Shown here one piece after another: positions 20,265 to 27,306 of a stretch of DNA of 64,000 nt (the first letter of the stretch is position 1; every line of letters begins with the position of its first letter). The position numbers and the translations under genes were made by a program. The stretch comes from Rhodococcus sp. G-MC3 (GTDB taxonomy: Bacteria > Actinomycetota > Actinomycetes > Mycobacteriales > Mycobacteriaceae): contig NZ_JASISW010000023.1 of assembly GCF_030063335.1 (NCBI RefSeq), positions 24,825 to 88,824 of the forward strand, read 5' to 3'. The notes under the pieces were generated by a model. It did no database searches. It saw only the letters and a program-made list of their open reading frames with translations, and had not been told where the DNA came from.

Positions 20265-20564
20265 ATGACCGAGGTATCGGCACTACCGGCGGGAATGCTC
20301 GAGTATTCCGCGACCGCAGCGAACATGTCGGCGCAAGTCAGCGCCGCTGCCGTTGCAACAACGGCGTGCGGGCCTGTGGTCCTCACTCCGGTGTTCGGAC
20401 TTATCGGCACCGAGTTTCTGGCTGCGTTCGCATGCGCCCATGCAGCGCAGGTGGGGGCTCTCGGGCAGTTGGCAACCACGGTGGGAAGCATCGGCGTAGC
20501 GGCCACTGCCTCGGCTGCCGGTTACGTCGGATCCGACTCGGCTACCGCTGCGAGCCTGATGTGA
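20265..20564 (+). CDS. EspC/DUF2580-like type VII secretion-associated protein
   Basis: A helical, alanine-rich protein of 99 residues (MTEVSALPAGMLEYSATAANM...). The pattern PVFGLIGTEFLAAFACAHAAQ followed by a helix ending YVGSDSATAA resembles ESX-secretion-associated EspC/DUF2580 proteins. Start ATG 20265 is chosen for the purine-rich GGGGG sequence before it; the frame is open further upstream. No classical signal peptide or WXG motif. Its stop overlaps the start of the NlpC/P60 gene (GTGA), so the two are coupled, and the substrate-like product is probably exported with it. This assignment rests on a visual pattern. Confidence 0.6.
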   Translation: MTEVSALPAGMLEYSATAANMSAQVSAAAVATTACGPVVLTPVFGLIGTEFLAAFACAHAAQVGALGQLATTVGSIGVAATASAAGYVGSDSATAASLM

Positions 20565-21739
20565 TCGAACTACTGGCCAAACCCATCACCGATCTGCTCG
20601 GCGCGTTCGGCTCGGGAGTGATCCCTACCGGAGGGCCCACCGACGTCATCCGCGCGTCCTCGGGGGCTCTCGACTCCATATCGACTATCGGGCGATCCGC
20701 GGTAGCGGAACTCGCGTCCACGTGGAGCGGGCCCGCCGCTGCAGCCGCGATCGAGCTAGCCGGCCAGGCTCATACCAGCGCTGTCGGACTCTCCGATCAC
20801 GGATCGGAGATCGCCGCCATCGTCGATCTTGCCTGCGACAAGGTGTACGCAGGAGTCGTCGAGCTCCAAGGAATCGCTCAGTCGTTCGCAGCCATCGCGA
20901 TGTCCGCAGCGCCGCTGATCTTCACCCCGCCCGCGCAGACGATGCTCATCGCAGCGGCGATCGAGCACCTGCAGCAGGCGCTCGCCGTAGTCGCGCGTGT
21001 ACGCGCTGAACTCGCCGCGCATACAGCCGAAATCAGCGCATTCGCGTCCCCGCCAGCGGTTCCGCAACCCGCCGGTGCTGCTCCCGGCACTGCGCCTGCG
21101 GCAGCGGGTCCTCAGGTAGCCGGCGGCGATCCGGGAAGCCAATTTCTGCAGAACTTCACAAAGACAATGTCATCATCCGCTTCCTCGGTGTCCCCCGACG
21201 GGCCGACGAGTCCGCTGACATCTCCCGCAGGAACGTCCTCCCCAAGCATGTCCTCGCCCGGCTTTCCTTCGTCCAATCAAGACATGTCGACGGCCATGGG
21301 GACTCCGGCGCGTTCCTCGGCAGCGGTCAGCGGCGAGGGAGTCGAGGTCGCATTGCCGGACGGCAGCGTCGCAGTCGCGCCGAACGAGCAAGCCGCCGGC
21401 GCAGTGCGGAGCGCGTTGACCCAGCAGGGCACCGACTACAGCTGGGGCGGCAACGAACCTGGCCGCGGACTCGATTGCAGCGGACTGACCAAGTGGGCCT
21501 ACGGGGAGCAGGGCGTCGAACTGCCGCGATTGGCTCAAGAACAGTACGTCGGCGCCAGCGTGAACTCCGACGAGGTGATGCCGGGAGACCTTGCAATCTG
21601 GGACGGCCACGTCGCCATGGTGATCGGCAACGGCCAGATGGTCGAGGGCGTCGAGCCGCAGGTTCAGGTCTCCGAGATTCGAACCACGAATGGTGGCATG
21701 GGCTTCAAGGGCTTCTATAGACCAACTCTCGCACCATAG
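20561..21739 (+). CDS. NlpC/P60 peptidase with helical N-terminal domain; 3' end rebuilt by the integrated element
   Basis: A probable peptidoglycan endopeptidase of 392 residues. Residues 1-165 are Ala-rich helices like an ESX-type helical bundle. A Pro/Ser-rich linker follows (about 165-270). The C-terminal NlpC/P60 domain has the catalytic Cys in LDCSGLTKWAYG and His in GHVAMVIGNGQ. There is no Sec signal, consistent with type VII export alongside the EspC-like partner. The GTG start overlaps the previous stop. The last residues GFYRPTLAP come from element DNA: across the element the host sequence reads FYRPTE-stop, overlapping the next gene. Insertion therefore swapped the terminal residues without breaking the enzyme. 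Confidence 0.82.
   Translation: MIELLAKPITDLLGAFGSGVIPTGGPTDVIRASSGALDSISTIGRSAVAELASTWSGPAAAAAIELAGQAHTSAVGLSDHGSEIAAIVDLACDKVYAGVVELQGIAQSFAAIAMSAAPLIFTPPAQTMLIAAAIEHLQQALAVVARVRAELAAHTAEISAFASPPAVPQPAGAAPGTAPAAAGPQVAGGDPGSQFLQNFTKTMSSSASSVSPDGPTSPLTSPAGTSSPSMSSPGFPSSNQDMSTAMGTPARSSAAVSGEGVEVALPDGSVAVAPNEQAAGAVRSALTQQGTDYSWGGNEPGRGLDCSGLTKWAYGEQGVELPRLAQEQYVGASVNSDEVMPGDLAIWDGHVAMVIGNGQMVEGVEPQVQVSEIRTTNGGMGFKGFYRPTLAP
21706..21717 (+). repeat. Left attachment core (attL)
   Basis: CAAGGGCTTCTA lies in the last codons of the NlpC/P60 gene and is repeated exactly at 35425-35436. Host DNA is to the left, element DNA to the right. The element-side arm reads TAGAC (21718-21722) and CGCACCAT (21730-21737). 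Confidence 0.8.
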
Positions 21740-21780
21740 CCCCGCTCCCAAATTAGGGGACCATCCGGTACGGTCCTTCC

Positions 21781-23022
21781 ATGCCACTTGACGACGACAG
21801 CGTTGTTCATCCGACAGGTTTTTGGAGCTATGTTCACAAAGACAACGACTCGCAGCACGATCGAATACTGAATCTGGCAAAGCTTCTCAAACAGGAATAT
21901 GAATTCCTAACGGGCAGTAGTCTTGATCTTTTTGTGGATCGAGAAGATTTAGCTTGGGGCAAGAAGTGGCGTGTCACGATTGACGACGCGCTCACAGCCA
22001 CCTCCTTCCTCATCGCGATAGTGACACCGCGCTTCCTAGCCAGCGAAGAGTGCCGCAGAGAGCTACTTATTTTCGCGGCCAATGCTGAGGCGCGCGAAGT
22101 TCCCGAGTTACTGCTCCCAATCCTCTACGCCAAGGTGGACGATCTTGTCGAAGATTCAAAAGACGAAGTAAGACGAGTGATTGCGGGAAGTCAATACGTC
22201 GACTTCACCAAGCTTCGAGTAAAGGACCAGCAGGGTGAAGATTACCTTACTGCCGTAGCTGGTCTTGCCGAGCGATTAGTCGAGATATCAGCTGAAGTCG
22301 CTAACCGTCCAGAATACCTACCAGGAAAACTGGAGCGCGATTCTGACCCAAAAGCACCATCCTCCGATGACGATGACGATGACGATGACGACTCGTTGGG
22401 GATCTTAGATGCAATCGCGGCACAGGAAGAACTTTTTCCGGAGTGGCAAGCAACAATCGAGAAATACGGCGCACTAATGGGCCAAGTGACTGAAGTTACA
22501 AATAAATACGGCCCTCTAATGACTGCCGCTGGAAAAAAGAATGCGGCCGCACGCCTATTTGTTGCCAGACAATACGCAAACGAACTCACGCCCGTCGCAG
22601 ATGAGTTCAAAGAAAATGGGAGCAAATACGCCGAACAAGCATTCACCATGAACGGATTGATGAGTGTAATTCTTACCAATATTAGCGAACGCAATGCGAA
22701 CGACCGCAACGATCCACAGGTCCAGGGTTTCCTTGATGGCGCACGAAGCCTTGCCACTGCGGGTCGAGTATCAATCGAATCGGTACAAGGGTTTCAAGAC
22801 ACGGTAAAGGACGTCGCTAAGATGAGTAGAGACGTCCGTAAACCACTTAAGACACTATCCCAAGGCGCGCAAAGCTTCCTTGACGGTCAACAATTGTTCG
22901 ACGATTGGGTTCGCCGAATAGATAAGATCGAACTCCAGAATGAACAGGCACAGGTCATAGACGAGCACGAAGCGCTGCCAGAGTCTCTGGATCATAAAAA
23001 AGAACGAAACGAGGATAAGTGA
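21781..23022 (+). CDS. TIR-domain protein, candidate anti-phage effector
   Basis: The 413-residue protein opens with a TIR domain: GFWSYVHKDND (residues 13-23), LDLFVDREDLAWGKKW (48-63), IDDALTATSFLIAIVTPRFL (67-86) and SEECRREL, where Glu94 stands at the position of the catalytic glutamate of NAD-cleaving TIRs. A run of nine aspartates (196-204) separates it from a helical C-terminal half with no recognised domain. Bacterial TIR proteins usually deplete NAD in abortive infection. The gene starts about 45 bp inside the element, faces opposite to the capsid operon, and ends at a shared terminator, the typical place for satellite cargo. Trigger and activity are inferred. Confidence 0.8.
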   Translation: MPLDDDSVVHPTGFWSYVHKDNDSQHDRILNLAKLLKQEYEFLTGSSLDLFVDREDLAWGKKWRVTIDDALTATSFLIAIVTPRFLASEECRRELLIFAANAEAREVPELLLPILYAKVDDLVEDSKDEVRRVIAGSQYVDFTKLRVKDQQGEDYLTAVAGLAERLVEISAEVANRPEYLPGKLERDSDPKAPSSDDDDDDDDDSLGILDAIAAQEELFPEWQATIEKYGALMGQVTEVTNKYGPLMTAAGKKNAAARLFVARQYANELTPVADEFKENGSKYAEQAFTMNGLMSVILTNISERNANDRNDPQVQGFLDGARSLATAGRVSIESVQGFQDTVKDVAKMSRDVRKPLKTLSQGAQSFLDGQQLFDDWVRRIDKIELQNEQAQVIDEHEALPESLDHKKERNEDK

Positions 23023-23090
23023 TACAACAGCAAGGAACACTTAATTCCTTTCTGAAGTATTTGTTCGGCGTGTATGGCATCAGTCCAGCA

Positions 23091-23121
23091 AGAAACCCTA
23101 GGCGGCAGGCCTGGGGTTTCT
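23091..23121. terminator. Bidirectional terminator between TIR gene and capsid operon
   Basis: AGAAACCCTAGGC (23091-23103) pairs with GCCTGGGGTTTCT (23109-23121) with one G-T wobble and a 5-base loop. A T-rich tail follows on the plus strand and the A-rich flank gives one on the minus strand, so it can end both convergent transcripts. Confidence 0.85.
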
Positions 23122-23127
23122 TTGTAT

Positions 23128-23535
23128 TTACTGAGCTAATTCTAGATATAACTCATAGCCAACAATACGACCATCTATATCCAGCTGCGTGTTCAAACCG
23201 CTCACATTGAACAGGTCTTGCTCGTAGCGTTGACCGTTCCATGACTGGTAATAATATTCACCCTGCTTGGAACGTAGATTACCGGCCCGCTGAGATAACG
23301 ACCACTCCCCTACCGCCAGCTCAACACGAACGAACTTCTTATCTGAATATTCTGGACCGAACTGTTCCAGACTGTCTTCTGGATTGACGGCAGCTATTAC
23401 ACACTCAACTGTGTCGTATTCGAGATAATCCCAGTCTCTAACCGTTTCGCCGGTATCTGGATCGTACATCGTGCGCTGAGTGTAAATATCTATCAACGAT
23501 GGATAGAGCTTATTCTTTACAAGAAACTTAGGCAT
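23128..23535 (-). CDS. Phage head-closure/connector-like protein
   Basis: The protein has 135 residues, beta-rich with no membrane segment: MPKFLVKNKLYPSLIDIYTQR near the start and FVRVELAVGEWSLSQR in the middle. Size and position, last in the head operon after the adaptor, match a head-tail stopper or connector that closes the capsid after packaging. The start MLATV-type adaptor gene ends 2 bp upstream, so the two are coupled. The call rests mostly on gene order; an alternative is a neck protein that docks the helper's tail. In a tail-less satellite this would be the last element-encoded structural piece. Confidence 0.55.
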   Translation of the reverse strand: MPKFLVKNKLYPSLIDIYTQRTMYDPDTGETVRDWDYLEYDTVECVIAAVNPEDSLEQFGPEYSDKKFVRVELAVGEWSLSQRAGNLRSKQGEYYYQSWNGQRYEQDLFNVSGLNTQLDIDGRIVGYELYLELAQ

Positions 23536-23536
23536 A

Positions 23537-23917
23537 CTACCAAGTCCACCATAACGGCAAGTTATGCTCTTCGAACGTCCACGGCATAGATTTGACCGAA
23601 CGACTACGTAGCCAACTCAGATTTCTAATTGCATGTTCCGTGAGCTGACTCAGAGCGTAGACACGATCACCGAACGTCACCGTCAGCTTGTCCTGCTTTG
23701 TCTGCTCTACGTTGGCCTGCGCAAATACATCTGAGTTGTCCATATATGCCGCCTGCCATGACACAGCATAGACAGACCAGGCCAAATCTGACGGTCGGCT
23801 GATTAGCTGCTCGGGACGGCCTGACGCTACCTCGAAAATAGCCTGGGCCTGACGGATCAAGGCATCATCTACCGTATAGCCGGTAACACGCTGTACATCT
23901 TCTACTGTTGCTAACAA
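23537..23917 (-). CDS. Phage head-tail adaptor (gp6/gp15-like)
   Basis: The 126-residue product begins MLATVEDVQRVTGYTVDDALIRQAQAIFEVASGR, the pattern of phage head-tail connector/adaptor proteins that bind under the portal (two helices, then a short linker to a C-terminal helix). The C-terminus is Trp-rich (MPWTFEEHNLPLWWTW). It sits between the beta-rich protein and the closure protein, with a 0-2 bp spacing on either side. Good positional and moderate sequence support. Confidence 0.7.
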   Translation of the reverse strand: MLATVEDVQRVTGYTVDDALIRQAQAIFEVASGRPEQLISRPSDLAWSVYAVSWQAAYMDNSDVFAQANVEQTKQDKLTVTFGDRVYALSQLTEHAIRNLSWLRSRSVKSMPWTFEEHNLPLWWTW

Positions 23918-24253
23918 TTAGATCAATCCCTTTCTTACTTCTAACGTGGCAATGTCGGTAAGGTCGTAATGCACCAGCTCACCAACCTCTACGCGGCTCA
24001 ACTTCAACTGAATCTTGTAGTCACCGGCGACCGTGAACGGACTAATATTGCCGAACTCATAGCTGACATAGCCCTTGTATGACATAGAGATATAGCCGTA
24101 GCCACCACCAGCTCTTACTATGCCGTCAGGACCAGCAAAGAACACGGCTACGTCTGAATCGTATGCACGTAGATCACGCGGCTGACGACGTTCGTCTACG
24201 ATCTTGATCAACAATTCTTCTACTGGTATCTGATTTATGTAATAAGTTGTCAT
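23918..24253 (-). CDS. Beta-sandwich protein of the head module (BppU-N-like or decoration)
   Basis: The 111-residue product has a regular beta pattern: INQIPVEELLIKIVDERRQPRDL, DVAVFFAGPDGIV, GYVSYEFGNISPFTVAGDYKIQLKL. This resembles the Ig-like N-terminal domain of BppU-type phage proteins or capsid/fibre decoration domains. It follows the 42-residue gene with an ATGA overlap and abuts the adaptor gene. A role on the capsid surface or at the neck is plausible; it could instead be the only remnant of a receptor-contacting part. Function uncertain. Confidence 0.5.
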   Translation of the reverse strand: MTTYYINQIPVEELLIKIVDERRQPRDLRAYDSDVAVFFAGPDGIVRAGGGYGYISMSYKGYVSYEFGNISPFTVAGDYKIQLKLSRVEVGELVHYDLTDIATLEVRKGLI

Positions 24254-24378
24254 ACGGCATCAGTTTTCAACACGACGTGAATATGTTTTCTCGGCATAGC
24301 CAGCTCAACATGCTTGCGTTCGTAAGGCACATCTACACGCTTGCGCGGCATGACCAGTTCTATTTCTATTTTTGTCAT
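24250..24378 (-). CDS. 42-residue basic micro-protein of the capsid operon
   Basis: A short frame gives MTKIEIELVMPRKRVDVPYE and then RKHVELAMPRKHIHVVLK. The two halves repeat the pattern E-L-x-M-P-R-K-(R/H)-(V/I), so it looks like an internally duplicated basic beta hairpin. Its TGA overlaps the next ATG (ATGA), which favours a real gene. It lies about 50 bp after the capsid gene, where small decoration proteins are often found. No Shine-Dalgarno sequence is visible. Confidence 0.5.
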   Translation of the reverse strand: MTKIEIELVMPRKRVDVPYERKHVELAMPRKHIHVVLKTDAV

Positions 24379-24429
24379 AGAAGAAAACAGCCGGTGACAA
24401 CGCCTCTACGCTGCCACCGACTGAATTGC

Positions 24430-25308
24430 TTACGCTCCCGCTGTAACTTCCAAGACGCCAAAGGCTTCTTTACGGCCTACTGCGAACGCCTTACGAGTAC
24501 GCATCTTGATATGTGGCTCGTCAGTAGCAAAGCCAGCGTCATAGCTGATCAGCGACTGAATCGGAATACGATCACCAACAATCAGATGCTTACGGTTGCC
24601 AACGATCAGCAACGGATTACCTGTTGGGTTCCATGTGTTCGTAGCACTGGTCTTCGCACCGTCCGAGAAACGAATCTCGTAGCCGAACAGTGTTGCTGGC
24701 TGTGATGCCGAAACCTGCTCTAGGAACAGTGGCCGACCGTTGCCGTCAACGAGACCGCGTAGCTGTCCCTTGAACGACGTATGCGCGATGATGATCGTGT
24801 CAGGATCGGCAAAGTAGCGACCGTTCTCGGCCTTGGCCAGCACATCGGACAGCTGCGCGTAGGTCAGCACACCGGCTGTCTTGATCACTGCGTTGCCTAC
24901 GGCCTTGTAGACCGACTCGAACGGTACTGAGTCGCCATTGGCTACGCCGGTCGTGCCTAGACACGCCTGATCGAACTTGCGTGCGTAGTTGGTGGCCCAA
25001 CCCTTTTGATACTCGGTGATCACGTCTACGCGTGCATCTTCCAAGTCTTCTTCTGCGATGATCACGCGGCCACCGAACTTCACTGAGTCCAGCAGCACGT
25101 TGTCTAGTACTGGCTGATCCTCTGGATACAGACCACCTTTTTGTACGACCTGAACGTCTACGTCACCTAGTCGAGGTGTCTTCTGCGTGTCGCTGGTCAT
25201 GTTGACTCTACGACCTGTTGCTTCTACTGCTGAACTTTGCTCAACAGTCTGGATTACCTCAGAGCCATACTCTTCAGGCACCCATGCGTTTGCGTTTACT
25301 CTTGCCAT
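24430..25308 (-). CDS. Major capsid protein (HK97 fold)
   Basis: The 292-residue protein has the hallmarks of HK97-fold capsids of actinophages: N-terminal arm MARVNANAWVPEEYGSEVIQ, the P-domain/E-loop region with LGDVDVQVVQKGGLYPED, the long spine helix VITEYQKGWATNYARKFDQ, the A-domain with TIIIAHTSFKGQLRGLVDGNG, and the C-terminal strand HIKMRTRKAFAVGRKEAFGVLEV. It lies after the scaffold gene (about 140 bp gap, room for its own promoter or a strong ribosome site) and before the connector genes. The short N-arm and separate scaffold suggest no proteolytic delta-domain. Confidence 0.85.
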   Translation of the reverse strand: MARVNANAWVPEEYGSEVIQTVEQSSAVEATGRRVNMTSDTQKTPRLGDVDVQVVQKGGLYPEDQPVLDNVLLDSVKFGGRVIIAEEDLEDARVDVITEYQKGWATNYARKFDQACLGTTGVANGDSVPFESVYKAVGNAVIKTAGVLTYAQLSDVLAKAENGRYFADPDTIIIAHTSFKGQLRGLVDGNGRPLFLEQVSASQPATLFGYEIRFSDGAKTSATNTWNPTGNPLLIVGNRKHLIVGDRIPIQSLISYDAGFATDEPHIKMRTRKAFAVGRKEAFGVLEVTAGA

Positions 25309-25445
25309 TTTGTTTGATGTTAATCTCCTATGTTATTTCATTTATAGATTGAGTAATCTTGGACAATCGTCCCTAACCACGAACTCGGCATCTGGCTTTA
25401 TTCGTTCAAGCATCTAGCTTTTGTTCTATTATAGCTGAATTAGTT

Positions 25446-25865
25446 CTAGTTTGTTTGCTGTAATAGCTTCTGAGCACTGCTCAACGGCTTTGCTGATGGT
25501 TGTTTGTCCGACGCGTCAACCTTTGGTGCTCGGCGCTTGGCGTCTGCTGACTCTGGATAGTCAAGTTTGAGCTGATCAATGCGTTCAGCCAGACCGACAG
25601 CGTTGCCCTGATCATCGAACTCAATATCTTCTGAGCTGATCATCTTGGCATATTTTGAGTTTGTAATACCCTGTGCTGCTAGTTGACTGCTGATCTGCGT
25701 CTGTACAAGCGACTGCTTCAATGCACTGCTGCTCTGCTGCTGTGCCTCGAACTGCTCGGTCAATTCCTTGTTCTTGATGCGATAGCCGGCGGCCTCGTCA
25801 TTTGCAGCCTTGAGCTTCTGGCGTAGTTCCTGCATCTCGGCTGTTTCTGCTTCTTGTTCACTCAT
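25446..25865 (-). CDS. Capsid scaffold protein
   Basis: The 139-residue protein is acidic and mostly coiled coil at the N-terminus (AEMQELRQKLKAANDEAAG, then KELTEQFEAQQQSS). Its tail is Lys/Pro/Ser-rich (KRRAPKVDASDKQPSAKPLS). This is the usual make-up of a phage scaffolding protein and it lies between portal and capsid genes. It overlaps the portal stop by 8 bp. No serine-protease motif is present, so maturation by a dedicated protease is not expected. Confidence 0.75.
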   Translation of the reverse strand: MSEQEAETAEMQELRQKLKAANDEAAGYRIKNKELTEQFEAQQQSSSALKQSLVQTQISSQLAAQGITNSKYAKMISSEDIEFDDQGNAVGLAERIDQLKLDYPESADAKRRAPKVDASDKQPSAKPLSSAQKLLQQTN

Positions 25866-27228
25866 TTTCTATTGCTCCTTCTAATTCTGTATTTTGTACT
25901 TGTTTTACTGCTGCTGAATCATTATTCGAGATTTGTCTGACCATGCCTTCTAGCAGACCCTCGGCTTTCCACTTCGCGATCAGCTCGGTATCGTAGCCAT
26001 GCTCTAATAGAATCTGCTCTACCGGCAAACCTGCCTCAAGCTTCTTTTTGTTGATAGACCACTGTTCGCTCGTATCAATACTCTCGATACCGCGCCATTC
26101 AAGCTGAACGTCTTCATCAATATCATTTAGCTTCAATACAAAGATGAACAGCTTGCGCAATGTCGTACCGATAGACAACTGACGCATACGAACCTTCTTG
26201 ACCAGCGGCGCTTCACTGGCTCTCAGTGCCTCACCTGACACGTTCGTCTGCGTGTTCTCGAAGTAATGCAGTGGTGTCTCGGTCACCGACGCTAGAGCGC
26301 GCACGTACTCACGGTAGTTGGCAATCAGCGGCAACGGATCGGCAGCTTTGAACTGTCCCACGCTCGACACGCCTCTGAGAATCCACTCCTCACCAGCACC
26401 TACGCCTAGCTCGTCTGCTGCGCCCTCGTCGTCAATAGAGATGCCGCTCTGTTCGCCCTGCAACACGTAGCGCGTAGGAAAGCCATACGACTCGACAGCG
26501 GCCATGCCGGTGATCAACAGCTTGGTAATGGCGTCTTGTGGCCCGTAGGCACTCAGATGCTCTGGCTTGCCGTACTGGTCACCTGTTGACAGATGAAAGA
26601 TCGGAATCTGATCGAACTCGTTGGGCAACATGCCGTGTTCGTCTGTGTCGTCGTCGATGAACGGCTCGAAGTCGCTGGGCTTGATCGTGAACGGCAGACG
26701 CTCTGAGCTGCTGATGTACTTCTCGATACGGTCGGCGTAGTACAGATTGACCCGCTGACGCTGCTTGCCGTCTTCAAGCTCTATCGGCCACAGCTTGGCG
26801 GCATAGCTCGGCTTACGTGGATTCTCTACGTCGTACAGCACGATGGTGCTCAACGGACTGTTGTAGTAAATTTCAATCTTGTCATCGTTGGGCCATACGA
26901 ACACGTAGCTGTCACCGTAGATCAGTGTCTTGCTGATAATCTTGGTCAGTTCCAGCTCTAGATCATTATGCTGCCAGGTCTGATCTACGAGCTGCTTAGC
27001 TGATGCGGATAGTGTTGTTACGCCGGTGATTTCAAGTCTGTTGGCTACGGCGGTCACTGGCGTCTTGGCGAAGTTGACACGAAACGTATCACCGGACTTG
27101 CGTAACGCTCGCTTGACGGCGCTAGACGCGTGAATCTCGTCTGTGTTGCCCTCGTAATATGATTCCGCTAGAAGATAATCGTCTCGTTTAGACAATAGTT
27201 CGGATACTGCTTTGGTTAGGTCTGACAT
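25858..27228 (-). CDS. Portal protein (SPP1-type)
   Basis: The 456-residue protein forms the dodecameric ring through which DNA enters the capsid. The conserved portal pattern is visible: YYEGNTDEI near the start, NFAKTPVTAVANRLEITG, the wing domain with LIYGDSYVFVWPNDD, the stem/clip region after DQIPIFHLSTGDQYGKPEHLS, and ETPLHYFENTQTNVSGEALR towards the C-terminus. Size suits the SPP1 gp6/phi29-like Siphovirus portal group. It lies between TerL (78 bp gap) and the scaffold gene, which it overlaps. Highly confident from order plus pattern. Confidence 0.87.
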   Translation of the reverse strand: MSDLTKAVSELLSKRDDYLLAESYYEGNTDEIHASSAVKRALRKSGDTFRVNFAKTPVTAVANRLEITGVTTLSASAKQLVDQTWQHNDLELELTKIISKTLIYGDSYVFVWPNDDKIEIYYNSPLSTIVLYDVENPRKPSYAAKLWPIELEDGKQRQRVNLYYADRIEKYISSSERLPFTIKPSDFEPFIDDDTDEHGMLPNEFDQIPIFHLSTGDQYGKPEHLSAYGPQDAITKLLITGMAAVESYGFPTRYVLQGEQSGISIDDEGAADELGVGAGEEWILRGVSSVGQFKAADPLPLIANYREYVRALASVTETPLHYFENTQTNVSGEALRASEAPLVKKVRMRQLSIGTTLRKLFIFVLKLNDIDEDVQLEWRGIESIDTSEQWSINKKKLEAGLPVEQILLEHGYDTELIAKWKAEGLLEGMVRQISNNDSAAVKQVQNTELEGAIENE

Positions 27229-27306
27229 TTAGTGCTAATCAATCTCCATTCTGTAGTAGTTGTTAGTTATATAATACGTTATTTAGCCCGTTTGTGCTGC
27301 TTGTGT

